Source: Pedobacter caeni
GTDB lineage: Bacteria; Bacteroidota; Bacteroidia; Sphingobacteriales; Sphingobacteriaceae
DNA length: 64,000 nt
Reading direction: 5' to 3'
Assembly (NCBI RefSeq): GCF_900129215.1
Contig: NZ_FQUQ01000004.1
Span: 558,001-622,000, forward strand
Part shown: positions 41,039 to 50,300 of the stretch, one piece after another
How positions within the stretch are numbered: the first letter of the stretch is position 1
Layout of the letters: each line of letters opens with the position of its first letter
Program-made: the position numbers and the translations under genes
Notes under the pieces: generated by a model
Databases searched by the model: none
What the model was told of the DNA's origin: nothing
The model's input: only the letters and a program-made list of their open reading frames with translations

Positions 41039-41884
41039 ATGGCTTGGTTTAAGAGAGAAAAAAAAGGTATCAGTACACTGACAGAAGAAAAAAAAGAAGC
41101 GCCAGACGGTTTATGGAACAAGTGTCCGAATTGTAAGAAAGCACTCCACAGTGCCGATCTGGAAGAAAATAAATACGTTTGCCAATATTGTGATTTTCAT
41201 TTAAGGGTAGGATCAAAAGAATATTTTCAGGTATTATTTGACAACGATGAGTTCAAAGAACTTTTCCCGAACCTGACCTCAGGTGACCCTTTGAATTTTA
41301 CAGACAGCAAACCTTATGTAGAGCGACTGGTAGAAAGTCAGGCTAAGACGGGCTTAAAAGATGCCATCAGAGCTGGGCATGGTAAGATTGAAGGCCAGGA
41401 CCTGGTCATTGCCTGTATGGACTTCAACTTCATCGGAGGTTCGATGGGATCAGTAGTAGGTGAAAAAATTGCCCGTTCTATTGATTATTGTATCAAACAT
41501 AAAATTCCATTCCTGATGATCTCCAAATCCGGAGGTGCGAGAATGATGGAAGCCGCATTCTCATTAATGCAGATGGCTAAGACTTCGGCTAAATTAGCCC
41601 TCCTAAGCCAGGCAAAAATTCCTTACATCTCTTTGCTAACAGATCCGACAACAGGTGGTGTAACAGCTTCCTATGCAATGCTGGGTGATATCAATATTGC
41701 TGAACCTGGTGCCTTAATCGGTTTTGCAGGTCCAAGGGTAATTAAAGAGACCATTAAGAAAGACCTTCCTAAAGGATTCCAAACTGCAGAGTTTGTGCAG
41801 GAACATGGCTTCCTTGATTTTATTGTTGACCGCAGGGCGATGAAAGCAAAACTAGCTGCCTTCCTTAGAATGCTCAACAACTAA
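41039..41884 (+). CDS. accD: Acetyl-CoA carboxylase carboxyltransferase subunit beta (AccD)
   Basis: 281 residues. With AccA it transfers the carboxyl group from biotin-BCCP to acetyl-CoA, the first step of fatty-acid synthesis. An N-terminal C4 zinc finger (CPNCKKALHSADLEENKYVCQYCDFHLRV) precedes the crotonase-fold carboxyltransferase domain with IGGSMGSVVGEKIARSIDYC, SKSGGARMMEAAFSLMQMAKTSAKLA, LTDPTTGGVTASYAMLGDINIAEPGALIGFAGPRVI. The start ATG 41039 (MAWFKREKKG) is the conserved family start; a TTG nine codons upstream is not needed. Monocistronic and ended by a strong terminator; accA is not in the window. Confidence 0.97.
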   Translation: MAWFKREKKGISTLTEEKKEAPDGLWNKCPNCKKALHSADLEENKYVCQYCDFHLRVGSKEYFQVLFDNDEFKELFPNLTSGDPLNFTDSKPYVERLVESQAKTGLKDAIRAGHGKIEGQDLVIACMDFNFIGGSMGSVVGEKIARSIDYCIKHKIPFLMISKSGGARMMEAAFSLMQMAKTSAKLALLSQAKIPYISLLTDPTTGGVTASYAMLGDINIAEPGALIGFAGPRVIKETIKKDLPKGFQTAEFVQEHGFLDFIVDRRAMKAKLAAFLRMLNN

Positions 41885-41900
41885 TAAAATTTTACGCATA

Positions 41901-41935
41901 AAAAAAGCGGGCATTTTACAATGCCCGCTTTTTTT
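41901..41935. terminator. Bidirectional terminator between accD and the GH92 gene
   Basis: AAAAAAGCGGGCATT (41901-41915), TTAC loop, AATGCCCGCTTTTTT: a 15-bp perfect stem with long A and T tracts, between convergent genes. Confidence 0.95.
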
Positions 41936-41943
41936 ATGTCCCA

Positions 41944-44241
41944 TTATTTATTCGGATCTGTAGAATAAGAATAAGGGAAATCAGTTTCCTTAGTTCCTCT
42001 TTGCTTGTTTGGTGTTGCAGACATGCTGAAATCCAATACTGCTCCTTTGTTTAGTTCTGAGTGGCTCAACCAGTTTTTAGGATAAGCGGTACCATTGTAT
42101 TTAAGTCCCTGAACATACCTGTTGTCAGCACTGTTATTCGCCGCATTGATCGTCACTGTTTTTCCGTTCTCCAGGTTCAATGTTACCTTTTTAAATAAAG
42201 GTGCACCCAGTACATACTGATCTGTTGCAGGCGTTACCGGATAAAAGCCCATCGCAGAGAACACATACCAGGCAGAAGTCTGTCCGTTGTCTTCATCTCC
42301 ACAATAGCCATCAGGAGTAGCTTTATACATTCTGTCCATTGTTTCCCTCACCCAATATTGTGTTTTCCATGGTGCACCTGCATAATTGTACAGATAAATC
42401 ATGTGTTGGATGGGTTGATTTCCATGCGCATACTGCCCCATATTGGCAATCTGCATTTCACGAATCTCATGGATCACACTTCCATAATAGCTCTCATCAT
42501 AAATCGGAGGCAAACTGAAAACAGAATCCAGCTTATTGACAAATTTATCTTTACCACCCATTAATTTCGCAAGACCGTCAATATCCTGGAAAACAGACCA
42601 GGAATAATGCCAGCTATTTCCTTCTGTGAATGCATCACCCCATTTGAAAGGATTAAAAGGAGACTGGAAAGAACCGTCTTTATTTTTACCCCTCATCAAT
42701 CCACTGGAAGGATCGAACAGGTTTTTATAATTCATGCTTCTTTTCGCGTATAAATCAAGCTCTGCTTTTGGTTTCTTCAATGCTTTACCCAATTGATAAA
42801 TCGCAAAGTCATCATAGGCATACTCTAACGTACGTGCCGCATTCTCATTAATTTTCACATCATAGGGTACATATCCCAATTCATTGTAATACTTCACTCC
42901 TGCCCTTCCTACAGCCTCTAACGGACCTTCATTATTGGCACCATGAATCAAAGCATCATACAAAGTATTGATGTCATATCCCCGAAGTCCTTTAATATAA
43001 GCATCAGCAACTACCGAAGCAGAGTTATTCCCCACCATCACATTGGCATATCCCGGGCTCGACCATTCCGGCAACCATCCTCCTTCTTTGTAATCATTGA
43101 TCAGTCCTTCCTGCATCTCTTTATTGATGGATGGATATACCAGATTCAGGAATGGATATAAGGCCCTGAAAGTATCCCAAAAACCTGTTCCGGCAAACAT
43201 ATAGCCAGGCAGGATCTTCCCATTATAAGGGCTCCAGTGTACAATTTTATTGCTGGCATCCAGTTCATACAATTTATTCGGGAAGAATAATGTCCTGTAA
43301 AAGCTCGAGTAGAAAGTTTTAGTCTGATCTACGGTGCCACCTTCTACCGCCACTCTGCTCAGGGTTTTATTCCAAACCGCCTTGGCTTTGGCTTTCGTTG
43401 CATCGAAAGAATCGTTAGCCAGTTCTCTCTTTAAGTTCAGTTCAGCCTGTTCAAAGCTGATAAAGGACGAGGCCACTTTCATGGTCACCTGCTCTCCTTT
43501 TTTTGTTTTAAAGCCTACGATCGCTCCTGCATGGTCTGCTTTCAGCTCTAATTCCTCTTTCAGCAACTCTTTTCCTTTCCAGGCATTTGCCGAACTAAAG
43601 TCTTTGTCAAAATAAGCTACAAAGTAATTTTTGAAGTTCTCAGGAGTCAGCTTATGGCTATGTCTGGTGGTATAACCAATGATTTTTCTTTCTTTAGGAA
43701 AGATCCTGATATAAGAACCTTTGTCGAAAGCATCCAGCACCACAAAAGAACTGTCGGATTTCGGAAAAGTAAACCTGAACTGAGCAGCTCTTTCCGTTGG
43801 TGTAATCTCCGTGGTCACATCAGCATCGGCCAGGTAAACGCTATAGTAATAAGGTTTGGCAATTTCGGCTTTGTGAGAATACCAGCTGGCACGCTCATCC
43901 TGTTCAAATTTCTTCTTACCCGTTACCGGCATGATAGAGAATTGTCCGTAATCATTCATCCATGGAGATGGCTGATGGGTTTGCTTAAAACCACGGATTT
44001 TATCTGCATCGTAAGTATAGGCCCAGCCATCCCCCATTTTACCAGTCTGGGGAGTCCAGAAATTCATCCCCCAGGGTAAAGCAATGGTAGGATAAGTATT
44101 TCCGTTAGACATAGAAGGTTTACTGGCTGTTCCCATCAGGGGATTGATCCATTCTACCGGATCGCTCAGCTTTCCAACTGTTTGTGCAAAAGCCGAAGAA
44201 CAGCCTGCAATTAATAATGCTGTAAGGTATCGTTTCATCAT
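41944..44241 (-). CDS. GH92-family alpha-mannosidase, exported
   Basis: 765 residues with a signal peptide (1-19, ending AFAQ). Glycoside hydrolase family 92 comprises calcium-dependent exo-alpha-mannosidases (mostly alpha-1,2, some alpha-1,3/1,4/1,6) that trim N-glycans and yeast mannan. N-terminal beta-sandwich: DPVEWINPLMGTASK, NTYPTIALPWGMNFWTPQTG, GFKQTHQPSPWMNDYGQFSI. The (alpha/alpha)6 catalytic domain contains GTGFWDTFRALYPFL, HGNQPIQHMIYLYNYAGAPWKTQYWVRE and the catalytic-site GYCGDEDNGQTSAWYVFSAMGFYPV. The strain probably scavenges mannose glycans. It is not accompanied by a SusC/D pair here, so this is not a full polysaccharide-utilisation locus. Confidence 0.95.
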   Translation of the reverse strand: MMKRYLTALLIAGCSSAFAQTVGKLSDPVEWINPLMGTASKPSMSNGNTYPTIALPWGMNFWTPQTGKMGDGWAYTYDADKIRGFKQTHQPSPWMNDYGQFSIMPVTGKKKFEQDERASWYSHKAEIAKPYYYSVYLADADVTTEITPTERAAQFRFTFPKSDSSFVVLDAFDKGSYIRIFPKERKIIGYTTRHSHKLTPENFKNYFVAYFDKDFSSANAWKGKELLKEELELKADHAGAIVGFKTKKGEQVTMKVASSFISFEQAELNLKRELANDSFDATKAKAKAVWNKTLSRVAVEGGTVDQTKTFYSSFYRTLFFPNKLYELDASNKIVHWSPYNGKILPGYMFAGTGFWDTFRALYPFLNLVYPSINKEMQEGLINDYKEGGWLPEWSSPGYANVMVGNNSASVVADAYIKGLRGYDINTLYDALIHGANNEGPLEAVGRAGVKYYNELGYVPYDVKINENAARTLEYAYDDFAIYQLGKALKKPKAELDLYAKRSMNYKNLFDPSSGLMRGKNKDGSFQSPFNPFKWGDAFTEGNSWHYSWSVFQDIDGLAKLMGGKDKFVNKLDSVFSLPPIYDESYYGSVIHEIREMQIANMGQYAHGNQPIQHMIYLYNYAGAPWKTQYWVRETMDRMYKATPDGYCGDEDNGQTSAWYVFSAMGFYPVTPATDQYVLGAPLFKKVTLNLENGKTVTINAANNSADNRYVQGLKYNGTAYPKNWLSHSELNKGAVLDFSMSATPNKQRGTKETDFPYSYSTDPNK

Positions 44242-44544
44242 CTTGGTCTTGGATAAATAAAATTATAATATTTGGTTTAAAATCTTGCTTCTCATATGTT
44301 AAATCCGGACATCCGAAAAAACCAACGCTTTTCCGGTCAGTTCTTCAGTGTATAATTTATTATTAATCGCTAATTAAAATCGTTTTAGCACAACCCTAAA
44401 GTAATAGATTTTTATTAGATAACTAAATAAAAAGTATAACATTTTGGTTAAAGTACCGCAGGAGTAGTAAAACGTTTTATTTCCAGACCAGGAACCTGTC
44501 CTGAAGCAGTCATAAAGAAGATATAATGATAAATTGGAAGCTGC
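44242..44544. other. Intergenic region with no recognisable feature
   Basis: 303 bases between two minus-strand genes, A/T-rich. It must hold the GH92 promoter; no exact TAnnTTTG element was found. A small hairpin CAGGA/TCCTG lies around 44490-44505. Nothing else seen. Confidence 0.4.
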
Positions 44545-45078
44545 TTAACTGAGTGATCTCAGATAGACTTTACTTTTGATTTTTTCAACAAGTGGACTGG
44601 CCTCCTGATCCGACAATATCCTGTTGCTCATTAATAGAAAAGGAAAAGATTGTTTCGGATCAGCATAGGAAGGCTGCCGGTAAGGCAATGTTAAAATATG
44701 ATAGCCCAATCTTTCATAAAAAGCGATCCTTCTGACCGCAAAAGAGTCCTCAGGATGTTCAACTTCCAGTATGATCGTTCCCGGAATCTGTTCCTTGTAA
44801 TGGTTTAGCACACGCGCACCATAATTCTGCCCGCGTAATGCCGCATCAATTGCAAAATGTTCAATAAAACAGCATCCTTCGATTTCCCACCAGGTGATCA
44901 GCCCGATGTATTGCTCTGCAGCATATACCAGATCAAGGTGCATCTCTTCGGTATCCGGAACCAGCCCAAGAAGGGAAACCCAGTCCCTCCGCTCATGCGG
45001 AGGGAAGGCATCCTCATATAATGTTTTGATAAAAGTCAGCGCCGGATCGTTTACCGAGGTGATGCGTTGAAACTGCAT
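44545..45078 (-). CDS. GNAT N-acetyltransferase
   Basis: 177-residue GNAT protein. LTFIKTLYEDAFPPHERRDW opens the fold; IEHFAIDAALRGQNYGARVLNHYKE carries the acetyl-CoA loop (RGQNYGARVL); ILEVEHPEDSFAVRRIAFYERLGYHIL gives strands 5-6. The FPxxER and VE-P-D motifs occur in uncharacterised GNATs of Bacteroidota and Firmicutes. It follows the cysteine desulfurase by 11 bases and probably belongs to the glmM operon. Substrate unknown. Confidence 0.85.
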   Translation of the reverse strand: MQFQRITSVNDPALTFIKTLYEDAFPPHERRDWVSLLGLVPDTEEMHLDLVYAAEQYIGLITWWEIEGCCFIEHFAIDAALRGQNYGARVLNHYKEQIPGTIILEVEHPEDSFAVRRIAFYERLGYHILTLPYRQPSYADPKQSFPFLLMSNRILSDQEASPLVEKIKSKVYLRSLS

Positions 45079-45089
45079 AGAAGAATCGT

Positions 45090-46244
45090 TTATGCAGTAA
45101 TATTTTGACTAACTACCTGTTTTACTTTATCAACTACAATATCCAGTTCTTCTTTTGTATTGTATTTACTGAAGGAGAACCTCACCGAGGGACGGTTTGG
45201 ATCCGCGTTAATACCGCTCAGTACATGTGAACCGATATTTGAACCAGAAGAACAGGCACTACCACCAGAGGCAGAAATACCATTGATATCCAGGTTAAAC
45301 AACAACATGTCAGACATGTCCATTGCAGGGAATGAAACATTCAATACGGTATATAAACTCTTATCCGCCTCAGTTTCTCCGTTAAAATAAACATCGGCAA
45401 TTTCGGTACTCAACCTGTGTTTAAGGTAGTCTTTCAGTTCCTGAATATGCTTCTGGTGACTTTCCATTTCTGCATAGGCGATTTCCAGCGCTTTAGCCAG
45501 GCCAATAATACCGTATACATTTTCTGTTCCACCACGCATATTACGTTCCTGGGCACCACCATGAATGAACGGGCCGATTTTGATGTTATGGTTTACAAAA
45601 AGGAAACCTACCCCTTTTGGTCCGTGTAATTTATGTGCAGCGCAAACAATAAAATGTGCTTTTAATTTTCTTACATCATGTACATAATGTCCCATGGTCT
45701 GAACCGTGTCGCAATGATAAATCGCATCATATTGTTCACAGATCTCTCCTACGCGGACAATATCCGTCAGGGTTCCAAGTTCGTTATTGGCATGCATCAG
45801 GGAAACAAAACTGCGTTCGTTATCTTTCAATAACTCTTCCAGATGTGCATAATCAATATTTCCCTTTTCATCGATATTTACAAAGCTCAGCTTTTCAATT
45901 ACCCCCTGCTTCAACAACATATTCAGGGTATGTTCTACAGCATGGTGTTCAATTTTCGAAGTGATGGCATGTTTAATATTGTAAGCTGCAATACCACAGC
46001 GAATCGCCGTATTATCAGCTTCTGTACCCCCAGAGGTAAAAAAGATCTCTGCAGGAGTCGCATTTAAAAGACCGGCAACTGTTTTTCTTGCTTTTTCCAC
46101 CAATGTACGTACCTCTCTACCCTGAGCATGAATTGCAGATGGATTGCCGTAATAGTTAGTCATTACGTTCACCATCTCTGCGATCACCTCTGCATCAAGA
46201 GGTGTCGTTGCCGCGTTATCCAAATAGATCCTGTTCATCTGCAT
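45090..46244 (-). CDS. Cysteine desulfurase (NifS/IscS-like)
   Basis: 384-residue class V PLP aminotransferase-fold enzyme that removes sulfur from cysteine for Fe-S cluster or tRNA thiolation. Motifs: IYLDNAATTPLDAEV, SGGTEADNTAI, HHAVEHT (PLP-stacking His), the Schiff-base Lys K205 in AAHKLHGPKG, RGGTENV, and the catalytic Cys C331 in SGGSACSSGSNIGSHVL. The loop length around the catalytic Cys puts it in the group I NifS/IscS class. Its ATG overlaps the glmM stop as TAATG, a coupling arrangement. No IscU/SufE gene is adjacent, so the sulfur acceptor is not evident. Confidence 0.93.
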   Translation of the reverse strand: MQMNRIYLDNAATTPLDAEVIAEMVNVMTNYYGNPSAIHAQGREVRTLVEKARKTVAGLLNATPAEIFFTSGGTEADNTAIRCGIAAYNIKHAITSKIEHHAVEHTLNMLLKQGVIEKLSFVNIDEKGNIDYAHLEELLKDNERSFVSLMHANNELGTLTDIVRVGEICEQYDAIYHCDTVQTMGHYVHDVRKLKAHFIVCAAHKLHGPKGVGFLFVNHNIKIGPFIHGGAQERNMRGGTENVYGIIGLAKALEIAYAEMESHQKHIQELKDYLKHRLSTEIADVYFNGETEADKSLYTVLNVSFPAMDMSDMLLFNLDINGISASGGSACSSGSNIGSHVLSGINADPNRPSVRFSFSKYNTKEELDIVVDKVKQVVSQNITA

Positions 46245-47632
46245 TAGTTCAATTTTAAAATTTCTTTAATATCTGATATGATTTTTGAAGCAAGGTTCTC
46301 CGCAACAGTCTCACTTCCGGCCTCACTGTAAATACGAATGATCGGTTCTGTATTTGACCTGCGCAAATGAACCCATTCTTTATCAAACTCAATTTTCAAC
46401 CCGTCAATGGTACTGGTAGGTTGATTTTTATATTTCTCCTGAACCTTCAGCAAAAGTGCATCAATGTCCATTTCCGGAGTTAAGGTGATTTTGTTTTTAG
46501 AGATATAGTAAGCCGGGTAACTGCTTCTCAAAAGAGAAACCGATTTACCAAATTTTGCCAGGTGGGTCAGGAATAAACCGATTCCAACAAGGGCATCACG
46601 GCCATAATGAGATTCCGGATAGATGATACCACCATTTCCTTCTCCACCGATAATGGCATTGATTTCTTTCATTTTATTCACTACGTTCACCTCTCCAACC
46701 GCAGAAGCATGGTACTCCCCTCCTGCCTTTTCCGTCACATCTCTCAATGCTCTGGTAGAAGATAAGTTAGAAACGGTATTTCCCGGTGTGTTCTTAATCA
46801 CGTAATCTGCTACCGCAACAAGGGTATATTCCTCTCCAAACATGCCACCATCTTCACAAACAAAGGCCAGACGATCTACATCCGGATCTACCACGATTCC
46901 TAAATCTGCATTTTTCTCTTTTACAAGTTTAGAGATTTCGGTCAGGTTTTCCGGCAATGGTTCCGGGTTGTGAGGGAAATTTCCATCAGGAGTACAGTAC
47001 AATTCATAAATGGTTTTCACACCCAGGGCTTTCAATAAAGCAGGTACAAAGATACCGCCTGTAGAATTTACACAGTCAATCGCAATTTTGAAATTGGCTG
47101 CCCTGATGGCTTCCACATCTACCAGTGGCAAAGCCAGAACCGCATCAATATGTTTCTGAAGATAGGTATCATTATTGGTCACTTTACCCAGATCGTCCAC
47201 ATCAGCAAAGCTGAATTCCGCTTTTTCGGCCATGTCCAAAAGTTCTTTTCCATCTGCATCGCTGATGAATTCCCCTTTTTCGTTCAGTAGCTTTAAAGCA
47301 TTCCATTGTTTAGGATTGTGACTGGCCGTTAAAATGATCCCGCCTCCTGCTTTTTCCAGTGGAACAGCGATTTCCACGGTTGGTGTAGTCGATAATCCAA
47401 GATCAACGACTTCAATTCCCAGGCCCTGAAGTGTTCCGATCACGAGGTGGTTCACCATTTCTCCGGAGATTCTGGCGTCACGACCGACAACAATTTTTTT
47501 AATGTTCGTTTTATTGATAATCCAGGAGCCATAAGCTGCCGTAAATTTAACGATATCAATAGGAGTCAAACCGTTACCGGCAATTCCGCCGATGGTTCCT
47601 CTTATTCCAGAGATAGATTTTATTAGTGTCAA
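46244..47632 (-). CDS. glmM: Phosphoglucosamine mutase (GlmM), TTG start
   Basis: 462 residues from a TTG at 47632 (MTLIKSISGIRGTIGG, the family start). It converts glucosamine-6-P to glucosamine-1-P for UDP-GlcNAc, feeding MurA and LPS. The phosphoserine loop is ILTASHNPKQWNALKL (S104), the metal loop DPDVDRLAF, the sugar-binding GGEGNGGIIYPE and the phosphate-binding RRSNTEPIIRIYSEA. A longer frame to an ATG-proximal position at 47716 would add 28 hydrophobic residues absent from the family and would run across a -7 element at 47651-47658, so the TTG is chosen. First gene of the GlmM-cysteine desulfurase-GNAT operon. Confidence 0.92.
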   Translation of the reverse strand: MTLIKSISGIRGTIGGIAGNGLTPIDIVKFTAAYGSWIINKTNIKKIVVGRDARISGEMVNHLVIGTLQGLGIEVVDLGLSTTPTVEIAVPLEKAGGGIILTASHNPKQWNALKLLNEKGEFISDADGKELLDMAEKAEFSFADVDDLGKVTNNDTYLQKHIDAVLALPLVDVEAIRAANFKIAIDCVNSTGGIFVPALLKALGVKTIYELYCTPDGNFPHNPEPLPENLTEISKLVKEKNADLGIVVDPDVDRLAFVCEDGGMFGEEYTLVAVADYVIKNTPGNTVSNLSSTRALRDVTEKAGGEYHASAVGEVNVVNKMKEINAIIGGEGNGGIIYPESHYGRDALVGIGLFLTHLAKFGKSVSLLRSSYPAYYISKNKITLTPEMDIDALLLKVQEKYKNQPTSTIDGLKIEFDKEWVHLRRSNTEPIIRIYSEAGSETVAENLASKIISDIKEILKLN

Positions 47633-47650
47633 GTTATTCGGTTTTTTTTT

Positions 47651-47658
47651 CAAAAATA
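47651..47658 (-). promoter_or_regulatory. -7 promoter element for glmM
   Basis: On the minus strand this reads TATTTTTG (TAnnTTTG), 18 bases before the TTG start at 47632. No clear -33 element. Confidence 0.4.
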
Positions 47659-47747
47659 GCAAAAAAAGAACATAATGATTGATTTTTAAGCCTTTCAATC
47701 GTAAAATTAACATCATTAAAATTGCAGGTCAAGCTTAAATAATCCTC

Positions 47748-47775
47748 TTTGTTGCATTTGAAAATACTATCTTTG
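47748..47775 (+). promoter_or_regulatory. Promoter of the methyltransferase-PAP2-ZIP operon
   Basis: TTTG (47748-47751), 16 bases, then TATCTTTG (47768-47775), the latter an exact TAnnTTTG. The predicted leader before the ATG at 47808 is about 26 bases. The spacer is one base shorter than the usual 17-23. Confidence 0.5.
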
Positions 47776-47807
47776 TCTTTTTCCTAAACATCAAAAATTC
47801 TGGCTCT

Positions 47808-48539
47808 ATGCAGCGTAAATGGTTTCAATATTGGTTCAACTCCCCCTATTACCATATTTTATATAGTCAACGTAATGACGCTGAGGCAGAATTCTTAATC
47901 GACAACCTTTCTGCGTATTTAAAACCTGCAGCAGATTCCAGGATTCTGGACATTGCCTGTGGCAGAGGCCGTCATTCCATTTACCTGAATAAAAAGGGAT
48001 ATGATGTTACAGGAATTGATCTTTCCGAGCAAAGTATCAAATATGCGCAACAGTTTGAACAAAAACACCTTCATTTTTTTGTTCATGACATGCGTAAACT
48101 CGCTTTCATCAATTACTTTGACATTGCGATGAACCTTTTTACCAGTTTCGGGTATTTTGAAACGGAAAAAGAACATGTCAGTGCTTTAAAATCCTTTCGC
48201 AAAGGGATTAAGCATGATGGAACACTTGTGATTGACTATTTCAATACCAATAAAATCATTAAGAACCTGACACAACAGGAAACAAAAACCGTGGAAGGCA
48301 TAGAATTTCACCTGCATAAATTTGTGGCAGATGGAAAAATCATTAAACACATCAATTTTGAACACAGGAATAAAGCCTTTGCCTTTGAAGAACGTGTACA
48401 AGCCTTCCAGCTGGAAGATTTTAAAAGAATGCTGGAGAAGAGTGGCTTGCAAATCAGCGAAACTTTCGGAAGTTATGGCCTGGAGCCTTTTGACGAGATT
48501 AAGTCTGACCGTCTGATCCTAATCTGCAAAAAAGTATGA
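47808..48539 (+). CDS. Class I SAM-dependent methyltransferase
   Basis: 243-residue Rossmann methyltransferase. Motif I is RILDIACGRGRHSIYLNKKGYDVTGIDLSEQSIKYA; motif II/III regions are HDMRKLAFINYFDIAMNLFTSFGYFETEKEH. The opening FQYWFNSPYYHILYSQRNDAEAEFLIDNL is typical of a Bacteroidota group of unknown substrate. It overlaps the PAP2 gene by four bases (ATGA) and a ZIP transporter follows, so the three are one operon. The SAM site is clear; the methyl acceptor is not. Confidence 0.88.
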   Translation: MQRKWFQYWFNSPYYHILYSQRNDAEAEFLIDNLSAYLKPAADSRILDIACGRGRHSIYLNKKGYDVTGIDLSEQSIKYAQQFEQKHLHFFVHDMRKLAFINYFDIAMNLFTSFGYFETEKEHVSALKSFRKGIKHDGTLVIDYFNTNKIIKNLTQQETKTVEGIEFHLHKFVADGKIIKHINFEHRNKAFAFEERVQAFQLEDFKRMLEKSGLQISETFGSYGLEPFDEIKSDRLILICKKV

Positions 48540-49099
48540 TAGAAAGCCTGCAGCAATTTGACGTTGAATTGTTTCTAAAAATTCACAGAGGCCTGGCGAA
48601 TCCATTTTTCGACTGGCTGCTGCCGCTAATGAGGAACCGTTATTTCTGGGCACCACTTTATCTCTTTATCATCATCTTTTGTGTAAAAGAGTATAAGAAA
48701 AAAGGCTGGTATATTGTTGGTATGTTACTATTTACCGTAGCTATGGGTGATTTAATCTCCTCCAGGGTAATTAAACCATTGGTGGCCCGTATCCGGCCTT
48801 GTAATGACCTTACTCTGGCTGATGACATCATTCACCGTGTCCCTTGTGGAAGTGGCTATAGTTTTCCTTCTGCTCATGCGACCAATCATTTTGCCATTGC
48901 TTTGTTTCTTATTTTTGTCTTTTACGACAAATGGAAACCAATTTTACCCATTGCATTGAGCTGGGCCTTTATCATTTCCTTTTCACAAATCTATGTTGGG
49001 GTACATTACCCGGTTGATACCCTGTTCGGCGCTTTACTTGGCGGCTCGATTGGTATCGCAACATCGTTTATCTACAAAAAAATACAACCACAAGTATAA
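48536..49099 (+). CDS. PAP2-family membrane phosphatase with altered motif 3
   Basis: 187-residue integral membrane phosphatase (five to six helices). The acid-phosphatase motifs are KPLVARIRPCND (C1, KxxxxxxRP form), SYSFPSAHATNHF (C2, PSxH) and SQIYVGVHYPVDTLFG (C3). In C3 the usual Ser-Arg is Ser-Gln, so a phosphate-binding Arg is replaced; the nucleophilic His and its Asp are kept. The family dephosphorylates undecaprenyl pyrophosphate, phosphatidate or lipid A phosphates in the periplasm. Overlaps both neighbours by four bases and one base, so translation is probably coupled. Confidence 0.88.
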   Translation: MIESLQQFDVELFLKIHRGLANPFFDWLLPLMRNRYFWAPLYLFIIIFCVKEYKKKGWYIVGMLLFTVAMGDLISSRVIKPLVARIRPCNDLTLADDIIHRVPCGSGYSFPSAHATNHFAIALFLIFVFYDKWKPILPIALSWAFIISFSQIYVGVHYPVDTLFGALLGGSIGIATSFIYKKIQPQV

Positions 49100-49827
49100 T
49101 GGAAGTCTGGAAGCTGTTTATGTTATTCTTTAGCGCCTTTTTAGGAGGCTCCGCCATCTTTCTGGTGAAGAGCGATAAATCGCAGTTACTGAAATTAATC
49201 CTGTCTTTTAGTGGCGCTTATCTGTTTGCCATTACGGTCCTGCATCTCATACCTGATGCTTACAGTGGTCCTGATCATGCAGAAATCGGAATCTTTATCC
49301 TGATTGGTTTTTTATTCCAGATCCTGCTGGAACAGTTCTCTGAAGGGGTAGAACATGGACATATTCATAAACACGGGGATTCTAAAGCATTCCCTTATGG
49401 CATCATGATCAGCTTATGTTTACACGCTTTTCTGGAAGGAATGCCTTTGGCAAAAGATCAGCACAATGCTTTGATCTTCGGGATTTCGTTACACCATATT
49501 CCTGCGGCTTTTGCATTGGCCAGCATCTTGTTGCAAAGTAAATTCAACCGGAACAGTGTTCTTTTTTACATTAGTATTTTTGCCATTATGGCCCCTCTGG
49601 GCTTCTATGTGAGCTACGGACTAAGTAATGGGACGATTGGCGGGGTAGAGAATTACTTCAATAAGATCATGGGAATTGTAATCGGGATTTTCCTGCACAT
49701 CTCCACCACCATTTTGTTTGAATCCAGTGTAGACCACAAAGTAAGCAAGCGGAAGATGATTGCAGTACTCTGCGGTGTGGCAATCGCCCTGGTTGGTTAT
49801 TTCTCTAACGGCGGGCATAGCCATTAA
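49099..49827 (+). CDS. ZIP-family divalent metal transporter
   Basis: 242-residue inner-membrane protein with about eight helices. Metal-path residues are in TM4 ISLCLHAFLEGMPLAKD (HxFxEG) and TM5 GISLHHIPAAFALAS (HHxP), the two conserved ZIP motifs. A cytoplasmic His-rich loop VEHGHIHKHGDSK (about 89-101) and a terminal GGHSH would bind metal ions. ZIP proteins bring Zn, Fe or Mn into the cytoplasm; which metal is not decidable. Its start overlaps the PAP2 stop by one base (TAATG). Convergent with a MarR gene, 8 bases apart, with no terminator visible. Confidence 0.9.
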   Translation: MEVWKLFMLFFSAFLGGSAIFLVKSDKSQLLKLILSFSGAYLFAITVLHLIPDAYSGPDHAEIGIFILIGFLFQILLEQFSEGVEHGHIHKHGDSKAFPYGIMISLCLHAFLEGMPLAKDQHNALIFGISLHHIPAAFALASILLQSKFNRNSVLFYISIFAIMAPLGFYVSYGLSNGTIGGVENYFNKIMGIVIGIFLHISTTILFESSVDHKVSKRKMIAVLCGVAIALVGYFSNGGHSH

Positions 49828-49835
49828 ACCAGCTA

Positions 49836-50300
49836 TTACCCCCTCATTTTATCCAGCAGATCGTTTAAAAGCGCAGCTTCCTCTTCGGTCAGATTTTTGG
49901 AAACCGGTGCGGAAAGGTCCAGTTCGTCGTCCATCTTTTTCAACAAAGAGAGTCCTTTATCGCTGATCAGAATATCTACTGCCCGTTTATCGTTTGGATT
50001 TACCTTTTTGGCTACGAGTTCCTTCTGAACCAGGCGCTCCGTAATTCTGGAAGCATCACACATCTTATCCAGCATCCGTTCTTTCAGCAGATTGATGGTA
50101 GAAGGCGCAGGATATTGCCCTCTCAGGATCCTCAGGATATTGAACTGCTGCGGCGTGATTTCATAGGGCTGAATCACCTGCCTGAAATGTTCATTACACC
50201 AGCTATAGGTAAACACTACATTTACGATGGCCTGCTGGTAAATGTTTTCAAATTTTGACGTTTTTGTTTCTTTCTGCAACTGCATCTCCAATCTTTTCAT
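49836..50300 (-). CDS. MarR-family transcriptional regulator
   Basis: 154-residue MarR protein. ITPQQFNILRILRGQYPAPSTINLLKERMLDKMCDASRITERLVQKELVAKKVNPNDKRAVDILISDKGLSLLKKMD gives the winged helix with the DxRxV wing. The N-terminal CNEHFRQVIQPYEIT and C-terminal helices form the dimer interface. Its ATG overlaps the DUF5522 stop by one base (TAATG), making it the last gene of the YbbR-CoaE-MBL-DUF5522-MarR operon. It has no divergent target gene, so its regulon must be elsewhere or be the operon itself. Confidence 0.87.
   Translation of the reverse strand: MKRLEMQLQKETKTSKFENIYQQAIVNVVFTYSWCNEHFRQVIQPYEITPQQFNILRILRGQYPAPSTINLLKERMLDKMCDASRITERLVQKELVAKKVNPNDKRAVDILISDKGLSLLKKMDDELDLSAPVSKNLTEEEAALLNDLLDKMRG

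Noticed and set aside
41944..44241. Polysaccharide-utilisation locus around the GH92 mannosidase
   Set aside because: No SusC/SusD pair, regulator or other glycoside hydrolase adjoins it.
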